DNA of 57,515 nt from Rubrivivax sp. GTDB taxonomy: Bacteria > Pseudomonadota > Gammaproteobacteria > Burkholderiales > Burkholderiaceae_C. The first letter of the stretch is position 1. Each line of letters begins with the position of its first letter. The notes below the pieces were generated by a model. That model was not told the DNA's origin. It was given only the letters and a program-made list of their open reading frames with translations, and ran no database searches. Shown in pieces: positions 1-9,504 of this stretch. Location of the stretch: positions 1-57,515 of the forward strand of contig JAEUPE010000093.1 in assembly GCA_016790435.1 (NCBI GenBank), written 5' to 3'. The translations under genes and the position numbers were made by a program.

Positions 1-792
1 CACCATCGGGTGCCAGCCCTGGTAGTCGGCATCGAGCTCCTCCCACGGGCGGCGCGCCGTCCACGACTCCTCCTCCCAGCCGCGCTCGACGCAGCCGACG
101 AAGTTGAGCAGCGCGCCGGCGCGCAGGTAGTAGGTGACGGCGTGGTTGCGCGGGCCGCACCAGATGGTGGAGACGAGGTCGGTGCGCAGCGCCTCGGGGA
201 TGCGCTCGGTGGGCACGGTGAGCCGCCAGGCCACCTGGCCGGTGAAGAGCGGCCGGTCGGTGCCGAGCTCGGCGAGCACGTGCTGGCGCACGACGGACTT
301 GATGCCGTCGGCGCCGACGACGAGCTCCGCACGCACCGGGTCGCCCTGGTCGAAGGTGACCTGCACGCCTTCGCCGCCCGCGCCAACTCCTTCCTCGATG
401 TCGGTGGCGCGCGCCGACAGCACCAGCACCTGCGGGTCGAGCGCCAGCACGGCCCGGCGCAGCGCGCCGTGCAGGTCGGCGCGGTGCAGCTGGAAGTACG
501 GCGCGCCGTGCCGCTGCTCGTGCGCCTCGCCGAGCGGCAGCCGGTGCAGCATCTCGCCACTGTCGAAGCGGCGGAACTCGAAGGCCTTCGGCCGCACGGC
601 CACGGGCTCGAGCCCGGCGCGCAGGCCCAGGCGGTCGAGCACCTTCATCACATTGGCGCTCATCTGGATGCCGGCGCCCACCTCGGCGAGCTGCGGCGAC
701 TGCTCGTACACGCGCACACGGTGGCCCTGCTGGAGCAGCGCCGCGGCGGCAGCGAGGCCGCCGAGGCCGGCGCCGATGATGGCGATGTCCAT
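1..792 (-). CDS. FAD-dependent aromatic monooxygenase, C-terminus cut off by window edge
   Basis: The first 264 codons of a flavoprotein hydroxylase of the salicylate / 6-hydroxynicotinate hydroxylase type are present; the rest lies beyond the left edge. The N-terminus begins MDIAIIGAGLGG, the GxGxxG dinucleotide-binding fold, followed by an acidic end of strand 2 (VYEQ). The second FAD motif, GADGIKS, lies near residue 165. The family uses NAD(P)H and O2 to hydroxylate, sometimes with decarboxylation, an aromatic acid in the cytosol. The ATG at 792 lies only 5 bp after the stop of the Bug receptor gene upstream, so the two are probably co-transcribed and the receptor may supply the substrate. 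The ending GWHPMV at the edge resembles the GYHP region of NicC-like enzymes, but the exact substrate cannot be read from the sequence. Confidence 0.85.
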   Translation of the reverse strand, partial: MDIAIIGAGLGGLAAAAALLQQGHRVRVYEQSPQLAEVGAGIQMSANVMKVLDRLGLRAGLEPVAVRPKAFEFRRFDSGEMLHRLPLGEAHEQRHGAPYFQLHRADLHGALRRAVLALDPQVLVLSARATDIEEGVGAGGEGVQVTFDQGDPVRAELVVGADGIKSVVRQHVLAELGTDRPLFTGQVAWRLTVPTERIPEALRTDLVSTIWCGPRNHAVTYYLRAGALLNFVGCVERGWEEESWTARRPWEELDADYQGWHPMV

Positions 793-797
793 GGCGC

Positions 798-1790
798 TCA
801 ATCGGCCTTGATGCCCTGCGCCTGCACGACACGCGCCCAGCGCTCGGCGTCCTGGGCGATGAGGCGGCGGAACTCCTCAGGCGTGCTCGAAGCCGGGCTC
901 ATGCCCTGCGTGGCGAAGGCCGTCGTCACTTCCGGCGACGCCAGGATGGCCTTGATCTCGGCGTTCAGCCGCTCCACCAGCGCGCGCGGCGTGCCGGCCG
1001 GCGCGAGCACGCCGAACCACATGTCGACTTGCATGTCGCCCAGGCCCAGGCGGGCCAGCGGCGGCACCTCGGGCAGCAGCGGATGCGGTTTGTCGCTGCT
1101 GATGCCCAGCGCATTAAAACGCCCCGTCTTCACGTGCTGCAGCGCCACGTGGATGGGCAGGAACATCACGTCCACCTGGCCGCCGAGCAGGTCGGTAACG
1201 GCCGGCGCGGTGCCGCGGTAGGGAATGTGCGTGATGAACAAGCCGGCGCGGCTTTTCAGCAGCTCCATCGCCAGGTGGTGCGGCGTGCCGTTGCCGGGCG
1301 AGGCGTAGTTGAGCGCGCCCGGCCGCGCCTTGGCGCGCGCCACCAGCTCGGCGCCGCTGCCGATGCCCGAGGCCTTGCTCGTCACCAGCAGCAGCTGGCC
1401 CCAGCTCGTGAGCGTGACGGGCTCGAGGTCCTTCAGCGGGTCGAACGCGAGCTTGGGGTAGAGCGCCCGGTTCATCACCATCGTGCTCACGGTCACGAGC
1501 AGCGTGCTGCCGTCGGCCGGCGCGCGCACCACGGCCTCGGTGCCGAGGTTGCCCGAGGCGCCGGCGCGGTTGTCCACCACCACCGGCCGCCCCAGCCGCT
1601 CGGCGAGCTTGGGGCCGAGCTGGCGGGCGATGAGGTCGATGCCGGTGCCGGGCGTGAAGGGCACGATGAGGCGCAACGGCGCCTGCGTAGTAGGCGCGGA
1701 GGCGGCGGGCGCCTGGGCGTGGGCGGGCAGGACGTTGGCGAGGCCGGCGAGGCCACAGGCGAGGACGAAGAGTCGCGAAGTGAAGGACAT
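798..1790 (-). CDS. Bug-family (TTT) periplasmic substrate-binding protein
   Basis: This is a 330-residue extracytoplasmic solute receptor of the tripartite tricarboxylate transporter family. A signal peptide (MSFTSRLFVLACGLAG to an AHAQ cleavage site near residue 26) precedes the family hallmarks: LIVPFTPGTGIDLIAR early, a VVVDNRAGASGNLG segment that forms part of the ligand pocket, and an ITHIPYRG motif in the middle. Such receptors bind carboxylates, commonly aromatic or dicarboxylic acids. The start at 1790 was chosen over the upstream ATG at 1835 because it gives a clean signal peptide. It is the upstream partner of the FAD monooxygenase. No TctA/TctB membrane genes are nearby, which is usual for these expanded receptors in Burkholderiales. 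Confidence 0.92.
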   Translation of the reverse strand: MSFTSRLFVLACGLAGLANVLPAHAQAPAASAPTTQAPLRLIVPFTPGTGIDLIARQLGPKLAERLGRPVVVDNRAGASGNLGTEAVVRAPADGSTLLVTVSTMVMNRALYPKLAFDPLKDLEPVTLTSWGQLLLVTSKASGIGSGAELVARAKARPGALNYASPGNGTPHHLAMELLKSRAGLFITHIPYRGTAPAVTDLLGGQVDVMFLPIHVALQHVKTGRFNALGISSDKPHPLLPEVPPLARLGLGDMQVDMWFGVLAPAGTPRALVERLNAEIKAILASPEVTTAFATQGMSPASSTPEEFRRLIAQDAERWARVVQAQGIKAD

Positions 1791-1853
1791 GGGCCACCGT
1801 GGCGATGCAGGAGGGTGCATCGTAGGGTGCCCCACGTGCGCTCCGCCATCGGG

Positions 1854-1979
1854 TCATGTCCCGGTGGCGAGTAGCCGCTGCGCGAGCGGGTCGGGCCACT
1901 GGGACAGGCCCAGCTTCAGCGCCTCGACCAGGCATTCGGTCTCGCTGACGCGCACGCACGCCGCGGGCCGGCGCTCTAC
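1854..1979 (-). pseudogene. possible remnant of a C-terminal coding fragment
   Basis: In one minus-strand frame, between a TAG near 1982 and a TGA at 1854-1856, lie about 41 codons reading ...SETECLVEALKLGLSQWPD..., then QRLLATGT. The amphipathic leucine pattern looks protein-like, unlike the other frames here, but there is no start codon with a ribosome site. It may be the decayed end of a regulator that once stood next to the monooxygenase operon. I cannot name the family. Confidence 0.25.
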
Positions 1980-2034
1980 ACCCTAGCCGCGCTAGCGAGA
2001 CTACCAAGGCCCGACGCGCCTGCGACGAGCTAGT

Positions 2035-2068
2035 GCTGTGCCTCGCCGGCTGGGGCGAGGTGCACAGC
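2035..2068. repeat. long imperfect hairpin upstream of glgX
   Basis: GCTGTGC followed by CTCGCC (2035-2047) pairs with GGCGAG (2054-2059) and GCACAGC (2062-2068), giving a 13-bp stem with a 6-base loop and a 2-base bulge. No T-tract follows, so it is not a classic terminator. It could be an operator, an RNA structure in the glgX leader, or chance in GC-rich DNA. Confidence 0.45.
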
Positions 2069-2243
2069 CGGGGCCGCGTGCAGTGCTTCGGTGCCGACTG
2101 CAGCGTGGTGCAGCGCAGGGGCCAAGTGCACCCGCTCTTCAACGTCGGCCCGCTGCGGTGGAGTGCCGGGTGTCTCCGCCGGCACGCCGGTGCCGACGCG
2201 CTTGCCCGACAGTCAGGCGCTCGAGCTGCCCTGGCGCAGCTGA

Positions 2244-2268
2244 GGCGCGCCCGCCGCGAGGGCGCGCC
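2244..2268. repeat. perfect 9-bp inverted repeat just before glgX start
   Basis: GGCGCGCCC (2244-2252) and GGGCGCGCC (2260-2268) flank a 7-base loop and end 11 bases before the glgX ATG. If transcribed, this stem would sit over the position where a ribosome-binding site is expected, and no clear Shine-Dalgarno sequence is visible there. Confidence 0.5.
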
Positions 2269-2279
2269 AGAATCCATGC

Positions 2280-4361
<2,082 letters not shown>

Positions 4362-4398
4362 GGGTGCGGACCTCGCGGATCTCGCAGGCCTCGCCCGC

Positions 4399-4977
4399 TC
4401 ACCGCGGCGGCGGCGCTTGCAGCGACAGGCCGCGCAGCGCCTGCGCCAGTTCCGCCGCCTGCCACACCGCGATGCGGTGCTCCGTCGCGAAGGCGCGCGC
4501 CTGGTCGGTGAACTCGCCGAGCGCAATGCACAAGGCATCGGACGCTTCGGCCGCATCGCGCGCCTCGGGCAACGCACGCAGCGCGTCGAGGCCGGTGCGC
4601 GCGGTCTTCCAGCGGCGCGCGCTCACCACCATGCGTCGTCCCTGGCGCTCGAGCACGAAGTCGGCGGCGCCGGTACCGCGCTGCACCGCGTAGCCATCGC
4701 GCTTGAAGGCTTGTTCGAGCAGGCCGGAGAACACGGGCCAGGTCATCGCGGCCACGGCCACCTCGATCTCGGAGACGCGCGCGGCGCTCGGCAGCCGCCA
4801 CTGGCGTCGCGCGGCCAACGCGCCGATGACGACGAACGGCAGGCCCGACAAGGCACCGACGATGCGGTACTCCGCCGGCAGCAGTGCGCCGCTCAGCAGC
4901 GCCAAGGCCACGGCGATGGCCGTGCTCACCCACCAGGGCGAGCGCAGCAGGATCGCGAACAGCGAGTTCTTCGCCAT
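4399..4977 (-). CDS. membrane-anchored restriction-endonuclease-like (Mrr-type) protein
   Basis: This is a 192-residue protein with two hydrophobic segments (about 15-32 and 37-56) followed by a domain like the Mrr catalytic fold: FSGLLEQAF, then RDGYAVQRGTGAADFVLERQG. The family core has a D-(E/Q)xK metal site. Here the aspartate is present (D106 in GAADFVLE), but the position normally reading QCKRW reads SARRW (119-123), so both the polar residue and the lysine are replaced. The nuclease activity is therefore doubtful. The start ATG at 4977 was chosen because the protein then begins MAKNSLF just before the first membrane segment. It follows the CoA-transferase operon by about 100 bp on the same strand, probably by chance. 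The function is unknown. Confidence 0.75.
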   Translation of the reverse strand: MAKNSLFAILLRSPWWVSTAIAVALALLSGALLPAEYRIVGALSGLPFVVIGALAARRQWRLPSAARVSEIEVAVAAMTWPVFSGLLEQAFKRDGYAVQRGTGAADFVLERQGRRMVVSARRWKTARTGLDALRALPEARDAAEASDALCIALGEFTDQARAFATEHRIAVWQAAELAQALRGLSLQAPPPR

Positions 4978-5081
4978 CTGCAGTTTCAAGCGGCTTCTCC
5001 GTTTCAGCAAGGAATAGGGCGATGAGGGCTCGGTGCCGCCGCACCGCGCCACCGGGTCGAAAGAGGGGGCGAGCGCGGCGC

Positions 5082-5765
5082 TCAGCGCAGCAGCGGCACG
5101 CCCGTGCAGGCCTGCAGGTCGGTGAAGGACAGCCCCTCGGCCATCTCGAGCACCTTCACGCCCTGCGCGGTGACCTCCATCACCGCGAGCTCGGTGTAGA
5201 TGCGGCGCACGCAGCCCAGTCCGGTGAGTGGATAGGTGCAGCGCTCGACGAGCTTGGGCTCGCCCGCCTTGGTGGTGTGCTCCATCATCACCCAGGTCGC
5301 CTTGGCGCCGGTGGCGAGGTCCATCGCCCCGCCGACGGCCGGGATGGCATCGGGCGCGCCGGTGTGCCAGTTGGCGAGGTCGCCGTTGGCCGCCACCTGG
5401 AAGGCGCCGAGCACGCAGATGTCGAGGTGGCCGCCGCGCATCATCGAGAAGCTGTCGGCGTGGTGGAAGAAGCTGCCGCCCGGCCGCAGCGTCACTGGCT
5501 GCTTGCCGGCGTTGATGAGGTCGTAGTCCTCGTCGCCGGGTGCCGGCGCCGGGCCCATGCCGAGCACGCCGTTCTCGCTGTGCAGCATGACCTCCTTGGC
5601 CGCGTTGGCGGGGCTGCCGAGGTGGTTGGCCACCAGCGTCGGCAACCCGATGCCGAGGTTGACGACGGCGCCGTCGTGGATGTCGCGCGCCACGAGGGCA
5701 GCCATCTGGTCCTTGGTCCATCGGCTCGACTTGCCGGCTTGGGTCATGGGAGTCGGGGGCGTCAT
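5082..5765 (-). CDS. pcaJ: 3-oxoacid CoA-transferase subunit B (PcaJ/ScoB-like)
   Basis: This 227-residue beta subunit of a succinyl-CoA:3-oxoacid (3-oxoadipate or acetoacetate) CoA-transferase carries the SENG motif, with catalytic glutamate E64 in HSENGVLGMG, and family blocks VVNLGIGLPTLV and GGHLDICVLGAFQV. It forms a heterotetramer with subunit A, encoded 13 bp upstream. With maleylacetate reductase in the same operon, the most likely substrate is 3-oxoadipate, converted to 3-oxoadipyl-CoA with succinyl-CoA as donor. The second in-frame ATG at 5747 is an alternative start. Confidence 0.92.
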   Translation of the reverse strand: MTPPTPMTQAGKSSRWTKDQMAALVARDIHDGAVVNLGIGLPTLVANHLGSPANAAKEVMLHSENGVLGMGPAPAPGDEDYDLINAGKQPVTLRPGGSFFHHADSFSMMRGGHLDICVLGAFQVAANGDLANWHTGAPDAIPAVGGAMDLATGAKATWVMMEHTTKAGEPKLVERCTYPLTGLGCVRRIYTELAVMEVTAQGVKVLEMAEGLSFTDLQACTGVPLLR

Positions 5766-5778
5766 GGGCGTCTCCTCA

Positions 5779-6507
5779 TCACGCCGCCTTCGCGGGCTGG
5801 GCCGGCGCGCTGCCGGCGGCAAAGCCGCCCGCCCCGGTCTTCACGCGCGGGATCTTCACCACGCGTTGCACGAAGATCCCTGGCGTGACGACGGCCTCGG
5901 GGTCGAGCGCGCCGAGCTCGACCACCTCGTGCACGCTGGCCACCGTCACCTTGGCCGCCATGGCCATGATGGGACCGAAGTTGCGCGCCGTCATGCGGTA
6001 GGTGAGGTTGCCCCAACGGTCGCCGCGCTCGGCCTTGATGAGTGCGAGGTCGGCGTGGATGGGGCTCTCCAGCACCATCCAGCGGCCGTCGATGAGGCGT
6101 GCTTCCTTGCCTTTGGCAAGCTCGGTGCCATAGCCGGTGGCGGTGAAGAAGCCGCCGATGCCGGCGCCGGCGGCGCGGATGCGTTCGGCCAGGTTGCCCT
6201 GGGGCACGAGCTCGAGCTCCACCTTGCCTTCGCGGTACAGGCGGTCGAAGTGCCAGCTGTCGGTCTGGCGCGGGAAGCTGCAGATGATCTTGCGCACGCG
6301 CCCCTTGGCGAGCAGCGCCGCGAGGCCGTGGTCGCCGTTGCCGGCGTTGTTGTTCACGATGGTGAGGTCGCGCGCACCCTGCTCGATGAGCGCCTCGGTC
6401 AGCTCGTTGGGCAGGCCGGCGGTGCCGAAGCCGCCGATCATCACCGTGGCACCGTCGCGCACGCCGGCCAGGGCCGCTGCGGGGGTGGGGAAGATCTTGT
6501 CGATCAT
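5779..6507 (-). CDS. pcaI: 3-oxoacid CoA-transferase subunit A (PcaI/ScoA-like)
   Basis: This 242-residue alpha subunit contains the CoA-binding glycine-rich GGFGTAGLP motif (25-33), VNNNAGNGD, and the CSFPRQTD and PQGNLAERIRAAGAGIGGFFT blocks. It partners the B subunit immediately downstream. Its ATG at 6507 overlaps the TGA of the preceding gene by 4 bp (ATGA), indicating translational coupling. Together with the reductase at the head of the operon it would complete the lower hydroxyquinol or chlorocatechol route, from maleylacetate through 3-oxoadipate to 3-oxoadipyl-CoA. A purely acetoacetate-specific role cannot be excluded. Confidence 0.93.
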   Translation of the reverse strand: MIDKIFPTPAAALAGVRDGATVMIGGFGTAGLPNELTEALIEQGARDLTIVNNNAGNGDHGLAALLAKGRVRKIICSFPRQTDSWHFDRLYREGKVELELVPQGNLAERIRAAGAGIGGFFTATGYGTELAKGKEARLIDGRWMVLESPIHADLALIKAERGDRWGNLTYRMTARNFGPIMAMAAKVTVASVHEVVELGALDPEAVVTPGIFVQRVVKIPRVKTGAGGFAAGSAPAQPAKAA

Positions 6508-7199
6508 GAGGACTTCGCCTCCGTGGCCCCGGGCCTGATGCTGACGATGCCCACCCGCTGGCCGATGGCCGCGGTGTCGTCGAGCAGGTCGCACATCGCG
6601 AGCGCGAGGTCGGGCATGCCGGTCTCGCCGCTTCCCTCGGGCAGGCGCTCGAAGGCACGCCGGGCGTGGCCGGCCGGGATGTCGTCGACGAGGTTGAGCG
6701 GGCACATCAGCGTCCACTGCAAACCCCACTCTTCGCCGGCCTGGTTCAGCGTGCGGTGGTTGCGCAGGTGCTCGGCGATGACGTGGCGCAGCACCTCGGG
6801 CGGGTCGTGCTCACCGCGGTAGCCGCCCTGCGGATGATCGAGCGCCGCGCCGGAGGCCACGAGCACGAGCCGGCGCACGCCCTGGCGGCGCATGCCGGCG
6901 ACGATGGCACGCACGCTGTCCGAGAAGTCGGTGGCCGGCACGCTGAAGTCGTGCATGCCCAGCGCGCACAGCACGGCGCGCACGGCCGGCGTGTCGACCG
7001 AAGGGCGAAGCGTCGAGTCGATGGCGCCGCTGTCGCGCGCGTCGCCGACCGTCAGCTCGAGGCCCGGCGTGGGGCGCAGGCGCAAGGCGTCGCGCACGAG
7101 CGCGCGCACCGGCCAGCCGCGCCGCAGCGCCTCGGCCAGCACGACGCGGCCGGTGCGGCCGCTGGCGCCGAACAGGGCCAAGGCTCCGGGGGCAATCAT
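6504..7199 (-). CDS. NAD(P)-binding Rossmann protein (atypical SDR / NmrA-like)
   Basis: This is a 231-residue protein with an N-terminal GASGRTG dinucleotide-binding motif (11-17) and the atypical-SDR pattern LFGASGRTGRVVLAEALRRGWPVRALVRD. RRLVLVASGAALD corresponds to strand 5 with the serine position, but no YxxxK catalytic pair is evident. Such NmrA-like proteins are often redox sensors or poorly characterised isomerases or reductases. It sits between maleylacetate reductase (76 bp upstream) and pcaI (4-bp overlap), so it belongs to the operon, but its role in the pathway is not obvious. Confidence 0.82.
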   Translation of the reverse strand: MIAPGALALFGASGRTGRVVLAEALRRGWPVRALVRDALRLRPTPGLELTVGDARDSGAIDSTLRPSVDTPAVRAVLCALGMHDFSVPATDFSDSVRAIVAGMRRQGVRRLVLVASGAALDHPQGGYRGEHDPPEVLRHVIAEHLRNHRTLNQAGEEWGLQWTLMCPLNLVDDIPAGHARRAFERLPEGSGETGMPDLALAMCDLLDDTAAIGQRVGIVSIRPGATEAKSS

Positions 7200-7275
7200 G
7201 GTCGTTCTCCTCGGCGCCGCGGCTGATTGCCTTGGCTCGGTATCGCGGCCAGGTGTGGTGGTTGCATGTCGTGAC

Positions 7276-8403
7276 TCAGGCTGCGGGGGGCGCGCCGTCG
7301 AACGCGCGTTGTATCAGGGCGCGCAGCGCGGCGCGCTCCAACGGCCTCGGGTTCGGGTACTGGTTGGTGACGGCCAGGTCGGCCGCCCGGTCGACGCCAC
7401 TCTCGGGCATGCCCAGCCTCCGCAGCGAGGTCGGCGCGCCATGGCGCGCCGCCAGCGCCTGCAACGCCCGCGGCACCTCGGCCGCGGCGACTGCGCCCGC
7501 CGAATCTGGCGACAGCGCCCCGGCCGCGGCCAGCGCGCGCGCGACGCGCTCCATCGCCTCGGGCGCCATGGCCGCGTTGTAGGCCATGGCATGCGGCAAC
7601 ACGACGGCGTGCGTCTCGGCGTGCGGCAGGTTGAAGGTGCCGCCCAGCGTGTGGCACAGCTTGTGGTGCAGCCCCATGGCCACGCTGCCGAGCACGATGC
7701 CGCACAGCCATGCCCCCTGCAATGCGCTGGCGCGCGCGGCGAGATCGCGCGGGTCGCGTTGCAGCGCCGGCAAGGCCGCGGCACTGGCGCGAATCCCCTC
7801 CTCGGCCATCAGCGCAACGATGGGGTTGCCGTCGTGCGCATACAGGCCCTCGGCGGCATGGGCGATGGCGTTGAGCGCGCTCGTCACCGTCAGGCCCAGC
7901 GGCAGAGTGAGCGTGAGCTCGGGGTCGTAGATCACGGTGCGCGGCAGCACGCGCGCGTCGCGCCCGGTCTTCTTCACGCCGCCTTCGGTGATGCCCCAGA
8001 TCGAAGTGACTTCGCTGCCGGCGTAGGTGGTGGGGATGGCGATGATGGGCAGCGACGATTCGAGCGCGATGGCCTTGCCGAGCCCGGTGGTGGAGCCGCC
8101 GCCGATGGCCACCGCGCAGTCGGCACCCAGGCGCGCCGCTTCCTCGCGCGCCTCGCGCGCGGTCTCGATGGGCACGTGCATCACCGCCTTCGGGAAGACG
8201 CCGGCCGCGCGGCCGCCGAGCAGCGCCGCCACGCGCGCCGCGGCGTCGGCCTGCTCCGGCGTCGAGAGCACGAGGGCGCGCCGCGCGCCCAGACGCTCGA
8301 CTTCGGCGCCCACCTCGCGCAGCGCGCCGACGCCGAAGACGACACGCGAAGCGTTCGCCGTGTAGATGAAGGGGGCGGTGGCGGTGGAAGTGGCGGCGTT
8401 CAT
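7276..8403 (-). CDS. maleylacetate reductase (iron-containing alcohol dehydrogenase family)
   Basis: A 375-residue protein that would reduce maleylacetate to 3-oxoadipate with NAD(P)H. It carries the dinucleotide GGGSTTGLGKAIAL motif (from residue 101), AIPTTYAGSEVTSIWGI, and HHKLCHTLGGTFNLPHAETH, a block characteristic of maleylacetate reductases within the Fe-ADH superfamily and containing the metal-site histidines. It is slightly longer than usual (about 350-360) because of an N-terminal extension; the ATG at 8403 is the first sensible start. It heads an operon with the NAD(P)-binding protein and pcaIJ. A ring-cleavage dioxygenase is not in the window. A palindrome in the divergent upstream region is a candidate operator. 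Confidence 0.9.
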   Translation of the reverse strand: MNAATSTATAPFIYTANASRVVFGVGALREVGAEVERLGARRALVLSTPEQADAAARVAALLGGRAAGVFPKAVMHVPIETAREAREEAARLGADCAVAIGGGSTTGLGKAIALESSLPIIAIPTTYAGSEVTSIWGITEGGVKKTGRDARVLPRTVIYDPELTLTLPLGLTVTSALNAIAHAAEGLYAHDGNPIVALMAEEGIRASAAALPALQRDPRDLAARASALQGAWLCGIVLGSVAMGLHHKLCHTLGGTFNLPHAETHAVVLPHAMAYNAAMAPEAMERVARALAAAGALSPDSAGAVAAAEVPRALQALAARHGAPTSLRRLGMPESGVDRAADLAVTNQYPNPRPLERAALRALIQRAFDGAPPAA

Positions 8404-8484
8404 GGTGGGCGCGATTGGAGCAGCGCCGCGCCCGTGCGTCACGGCACCGGGCGAAGAACTGATTTTCAGGCCACGCGAGAAGGC

Positions 8485-8500
8485 GCCCTGCGCGCAGGGC
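8485..8500. promoter_or_regulatory. perfect 16-bp palindrome, candidate operator
   Basis: GCCCTGCGCGCAGGGC reads identically on both strands. It lies in the 166-bp divergent gap between the maleylacetate reductase operon and the alpha/beta hydrolase gene, where a regulator could control both. No regulator gene adjoins the operon in this window, so the binding protein is unknown. Confidence 0.4.
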
Positions 8501-8569
8501 CAGCGGACGCGCGACGGACGGCCCCTGCGCACAGTGCCCGACCGCTCCACCCTGCCACGAAAGGCCGCC

Positions 8570-9490
8570 ATGTCCCATCACGCCCCCGCTGCATCACGCC
8601 ACCGCATCGCGCACCTGCTGCTGCCCTTCGGCCCACGGCTCGAGTTCGCCGAGCAGGGCCCGCCGCCGGGCCCCGGCATCACCAGCGTGCTCATGCTGCA
8701 CGGCATCACCGACACCTGGCGCTCGTTCGAGCCGGTGCTGCCGCACCTGCCGACTGACTGGCATGTCGTTTCGCTCTCGCAGCGCGGCCACGGCGGCTCC
8801 GACCAGAGCCCGCACGAGTACCGCACGCGCGACTTCGCCGCCGATGCCGCCACCTTCCTTCAGGTGCGTGGCATGGCACCGGCCATCGTCGTCGGCCACT
8901 CGATGGGTGCCGCGAACGCGATGCGCCTGGCCATCGACCGGCCCGAACTCGTGCGCGGCCTCGTCGCCGCCGGAGGTTTCGCCAGCTTCGGCGACAAGCC
9001 GCAGCTCGTCGAGTTCATCCGCACCACCATCGCCACGCTAGGCGACGCCGTGCCGCGCGACCTGGCCGACGGCTTCCAGCACGAGACCGTCTCCGGCACC
9101 ACGGCACCGGGCCTGATCGAGACGATGGTCGACGAGTGCCTGCGCACGCCGGCCAAGGTGTGGCGCCTGGCCTTCGCCGGCCTGCTGGAAGACGACTTCA
9201 GCGCCCTCATCGGCCGCATCGCCGCGCCAACGCTGCTGCCCTGGGGCAACCAGGACAGCTTCGTGCCCGAGTCCGATCAGTGGCACATCGTGCGCGCCAT
9301 CCGCGCCGGTGGCGGCCAGGCCGAACGCACCGTCTACGAGGGCACCGGCCACGCCCTGCACTGGGAGCGGCCCGAGCGCTTCGCGCGCGACCTCGTGCGC
9401 TTCGTGGCCGGGCTGCCGGTGCCGCAACGGCACCCGCACCAGGCCGCCTCCACCGCCGAGGCGCGCAGCGCCTGCGTCACCCACTCCTGA
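8570..9490 (+). CDS. alpha/beta-fold hydrolase
   Basis: This 306-residue cytosolic hydrolase has the oxyanion segment VLMLHGITDTW, SLSQRGHGGSD, the nucleophile elbow GHSMGAANA, and a late acid and histidine (PWGNQDSF ... EGTGHALHWERPE). The fold matches 3-oxoadipate enol-lactonase, haloperoxidase-like or meta-cleavage hydrolases; nothing fixes the substrate. It diverges from the maleylacetate reductase operon, so a role in the same catabolic pathway is plausible. The start at 8570 is preceded by AAAGG; the longer upstream frame reads as non-coding. The C-terminal about 20 residues are polar and non-conserved in appearance. Confidence 0.87.
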   Translation: MSHHAPAASRHRIAHLLLPFGPRLEFAEQGPPPGPGITSVLMLHGITDTWRSFEPVLPHLPTDWHVVSLSQRGHGGSDQSPHEYRTRDFAADAATFLQVRGMAPAIVVGHSMGAANAMRLAIDRPELVRGLVAAGGFASFGDKPQLVEFIRTTIATLGDAVPRDLADGFQHETVSGTTAPGLIETMVDECLRTPAKVWRLAFAGLLEDDFSALIGRIAAPTLLPWGNQDSFVPESDQWHIVRAIRAGGGQAERTVYEGTGHALHWERPERFARDLVRFVAGLPVPQRHPHQAASTAEARSACVTHS

Positions 9491-9504
9491 ATCGAGCAGG
9501 CACC

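Larger units (their letters stand above)
1791..2279. other. 489-bp divergent intergenic region between Bug receptor and glgX
   Basis: No convincing intact gene is present. The left part contains the possible coding remnant on the minus strand. The right part (about 1983-2270) holds several inverted repeats, listed separately, and three CTAG tetranucleotides within about 50 bases (1983, 1992 and about 2030), a word that is usually rare in proteobacterial chromosomes. Promoters for both divergent genes must lie here, but I see no clear -35/-10 pair. Confidence 0.6.
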
